Below the pieces are notes generated by a model. That model made no database searches. It had not been told where the DNA came from and saw only the letters and a program-made list of their open reading frames with translations. From the NCBI GenBank assembly GCA_905331475.1, contig CAJNYU010000007.1:416085-480084 (forward strand): a stretch of 64,000 nucleotides of DNA, in the 5' to 3' direction. How positions within the stretch are numbered: the stretch's first letter is position 1; each line of letters starts with the position of its first letter. Below, one piece after another: positions 62,514-64,000 of this stretch. The stretch is from Rotaria socialis (lineage: Eukaryota > Rotifera > Eurotatoria > Philodinida > Philodinidae). A program made the translations under genes and the position numbers.

Positions 62514-63735
62514 ATGTCACTTCAAATTAAATTTATTACAAAATTACAAAAGTAATCTTTTTTTCAAAAAAAATTTAAATAATTTTTGTATTTAATTGAA
62601 GATTTTCTGTACCTGATACAACATTAGTGATACCTTGTTCAACAACAAATAGTCAATTAGACGCTATTTTAAAAGGATTATTACAAAGAACAGGTTATTA
62701 TTTATTAATTATTGTTAAAATAATAATTTAATAATATAAATATTTTTTAGTATCTTCCAATGTTTTATCAAAACTTTTATTTGATTTTTTATGTTTTAAT
62801 AAATTAATTCGTTCATCATTAGAAGAACATATAAAAGAAAAAGATGAATCATTACTTGAAACAATTATTGAAATAGAATATATTGAAAAATTTCAAGGTC
62901 CGCAACCTGAAGATGCATTAATACATGATATTTGGATATTAGATTGTCAAGCTTTAAGTGATTCAATATTAGTTGCTTCTTATGATACTAAAGTTCATTT
63001 ATGGAATAATCAAAGAGAACATATTGCAAGTCTTCCAGGACATGCAGCTCCTGTTCGATCACTTGCTTTTATTTATTCAGGTTGGATTTTTATAATTAAA
63101 ATACTATTTTTATTTAGGTTTTAATTTAGATGAAGGTGAACATGAATTTATAAGTGGACCACATGATCAAACAATTTTAATATGGAAATATGATCAAAAT
63201 TAAAATAATGTTGAATCATTAATAACTTGTAAAGGAGGACATCATGGAACTATTGAAACATTAGCTTTACAGAAAAATATTTTTTGTTCGGGTTCTTTTG
63301 ATAAAACAATTAAATTATGGGGATTAGGCTTGATTAAGAAATATTTTGACTTTTTTTAAAATAATTTTCTTTTAGAAGAGTTGAATGAAAATGAAAAAGA
63401 AGAAAAATCTCAAATAAAAGAACGTCGATTAACAATGTAAATGCTCATAATTAAAATGTATCATCAATTAGTCGGTTATCTTCAAATGAATTAAATATCA
63501 GGTTCATGAGATCAAACGATTAAATTAAGGAATGTTGATACAATACAATCAATACAAACTTTTGTTTGTTCTTTTCAATTTTATTTTTTACTTAAATTTA
63601 TGTATTTTTATTTTTAAGGAATGTGGAAAAGCTATTTTTTATCAGTTGATATGTCACCAATTAATAATTTATTAATTTGTGGTTTTACAGATCGATTTAT
63701 TCGTCTTTATGATACACGTCTTCAAGGTTTATAAA
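62514..63735 (+). pseudogene. WDR12: decayed WDR12/Ytm1 ribosome biogenesis gene
   Basis: Intact-looking 5' exons 62514-62551, 62602-62693, 62751-63080 and then 63118 onward encode an NLE domain (FSVPDTTLVIP...LDAILKGLL), the linker EIEYIEKFQGPQPEDALIHD and the first WD repeats, as in WDR12 of the PeBoW complex that matures the 60S subunit. An in-frame TAA at 63201-63203 interrupts repeat two. Further on there are frameshifts, additional stops, and W to stop/R changes (SGS-stop-DQTIKLRNVD). The 3' end stops at FIRLYDTRLQGL and the last WD repeats are absent, replaced by repeats. The exon 3/4 intron is only 37 bp. It begins 28 bp after the PPWD1 relic. A functional copy presumably exists elsewhere in the genome. 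Confidence 0.85.
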
Positions 63736-63793
63736 TTTTACTTTTATTTTGAGTTGGTGGGGAATTTGATTTTGCGGCAAAATCAAAATGCTT

Positions 63794-63872
63794 ATACCGC
63801 AATAACAATTGCGGTATTGCGGTATACTGGCATTGCGGTATAGCGGCAGTGCGGTATAGCGGTAGCTAGATG
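63794..63872. repeat. TGCGGTAT minisatellite with hairpin
   Basis: ATACCGCAAT (63794-63803) and ATTGCGGTAT (63808-63817) form a perfect 10-bp stem with a 4-base loop. TGCGGTATA/AGCGG words then repeat four to five times to about 63872. Confidence 0.75.
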
Positions 63873-63912
63873 TTACATGTCCCTTACAGAGACAAAGCGG
63901 CAAGGGGGAGAA

Positions 63913-64000
63913 GGTACCACCCCCGCACCCTCACTAGGTACCCCATCCCCACACCCTCACTGGGTACCCCTCCCCACACCCACAGTAGGTACCCCTCCCC
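63913..64000. repeat. C-rich minisatellite, about 25-bp unit, running off the window
   Basis: Units start with GGTACC at 63913, 63937, 63963 and 63988 (spacing 24, 26, 25 bp) and continue with C-rich CCCTCCCCACACCC-like sequence. On the complementary strand each unit contains TGTGGGG. The array continues beyond position 64000. Confidence 0.85.

Noticed and set aside
1..64000. CRISPR arrays, rRNA genes, spliced-leader RNA gene
   Set aside because: No regularly spaced identical repeats, no rRNA core sequences, and no small nuclear-like RNA gene was recognised by reading both strands.

Overview
The window looks like nuclear DNA of a small-genome animal, most probably a bdelloid rotifer (inference). 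It is AT-rich. Genes are multi-exon with GT-AG introns that are mostly 50-80 bp. The gene families are clearly metazoan (nuclear receptor, STRA6-like receptor, SRCAP/Domino remodeller, SLC22 transporter, LDL-receptor class A proteins). FLYWCH fingers sit inside small DNA elements, and G-rich TGTGGG/TGTGAG tracts recur. No bacterial operons, CRISPR array, rRNA or intact tRNA was seen. All multi-exon models below were built by eye from splice sites; each keeps the reading frame through every junction and gives a coding length divisible by three.

Left part (1-16.9 kb): a gene-poor start with one possible 31-codon cysteine-rich peptide (2016). Then an intronless GH27 alpha-galactosidase (4084-5379), a Mutator-like FLYWCH element with 10-bp target duplications (5429-6301), a second inverted-repeat relic with a GC-richer core (6436-7345), and a 13-exon gene for an unusually long EGF plus STRA6-like membrane receptor (8424-14418).

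Middle (16.9-50.1 kb) is gene-dense. On the minus strand: a coiled-coil/death-domain protein and a KIAA2013 homolog. On the plus strand: epsinR/CLINT1, divergent from KIAA2013 across a 580-bp shared promoter. Next on the minus strand: an unrecognised 165-residue protein, two tandem CUB-like/LDLa/transmembrane proteins and a bZIP factor. Then an SLC22 transporter (+) converges on an SRCAP/Domino chromatin remodeller (-).

Right part (50-64 kb) is sparser: a 288-bp hAT-type MITE with perfect 8-bp duplications, a nuclear receptor (53367-54853), a second FLYWCH inverted-repeat element (56211-56728), an intronless cytochrome b561 gene (58413-59171), a diverged 193-bp tandem duplication broken by the only N in the window (60268), and a 691-bp inverted-repeat element (61441-62131). 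Two adjacent decayed genes follow, PPWD1 and WDR12. The window ends in hairpin-forming and C-rich minisatellite DNA.

The genes do not form one pathway; they are independent housekeeping and signalling loci. Themes worth attention are the FLYWCH-only DNA elements, splice-acceptor signals placed directly at start codons (consistent with spliced-leader trans-splicing), and the unusual EGF-STRA6 receptor.
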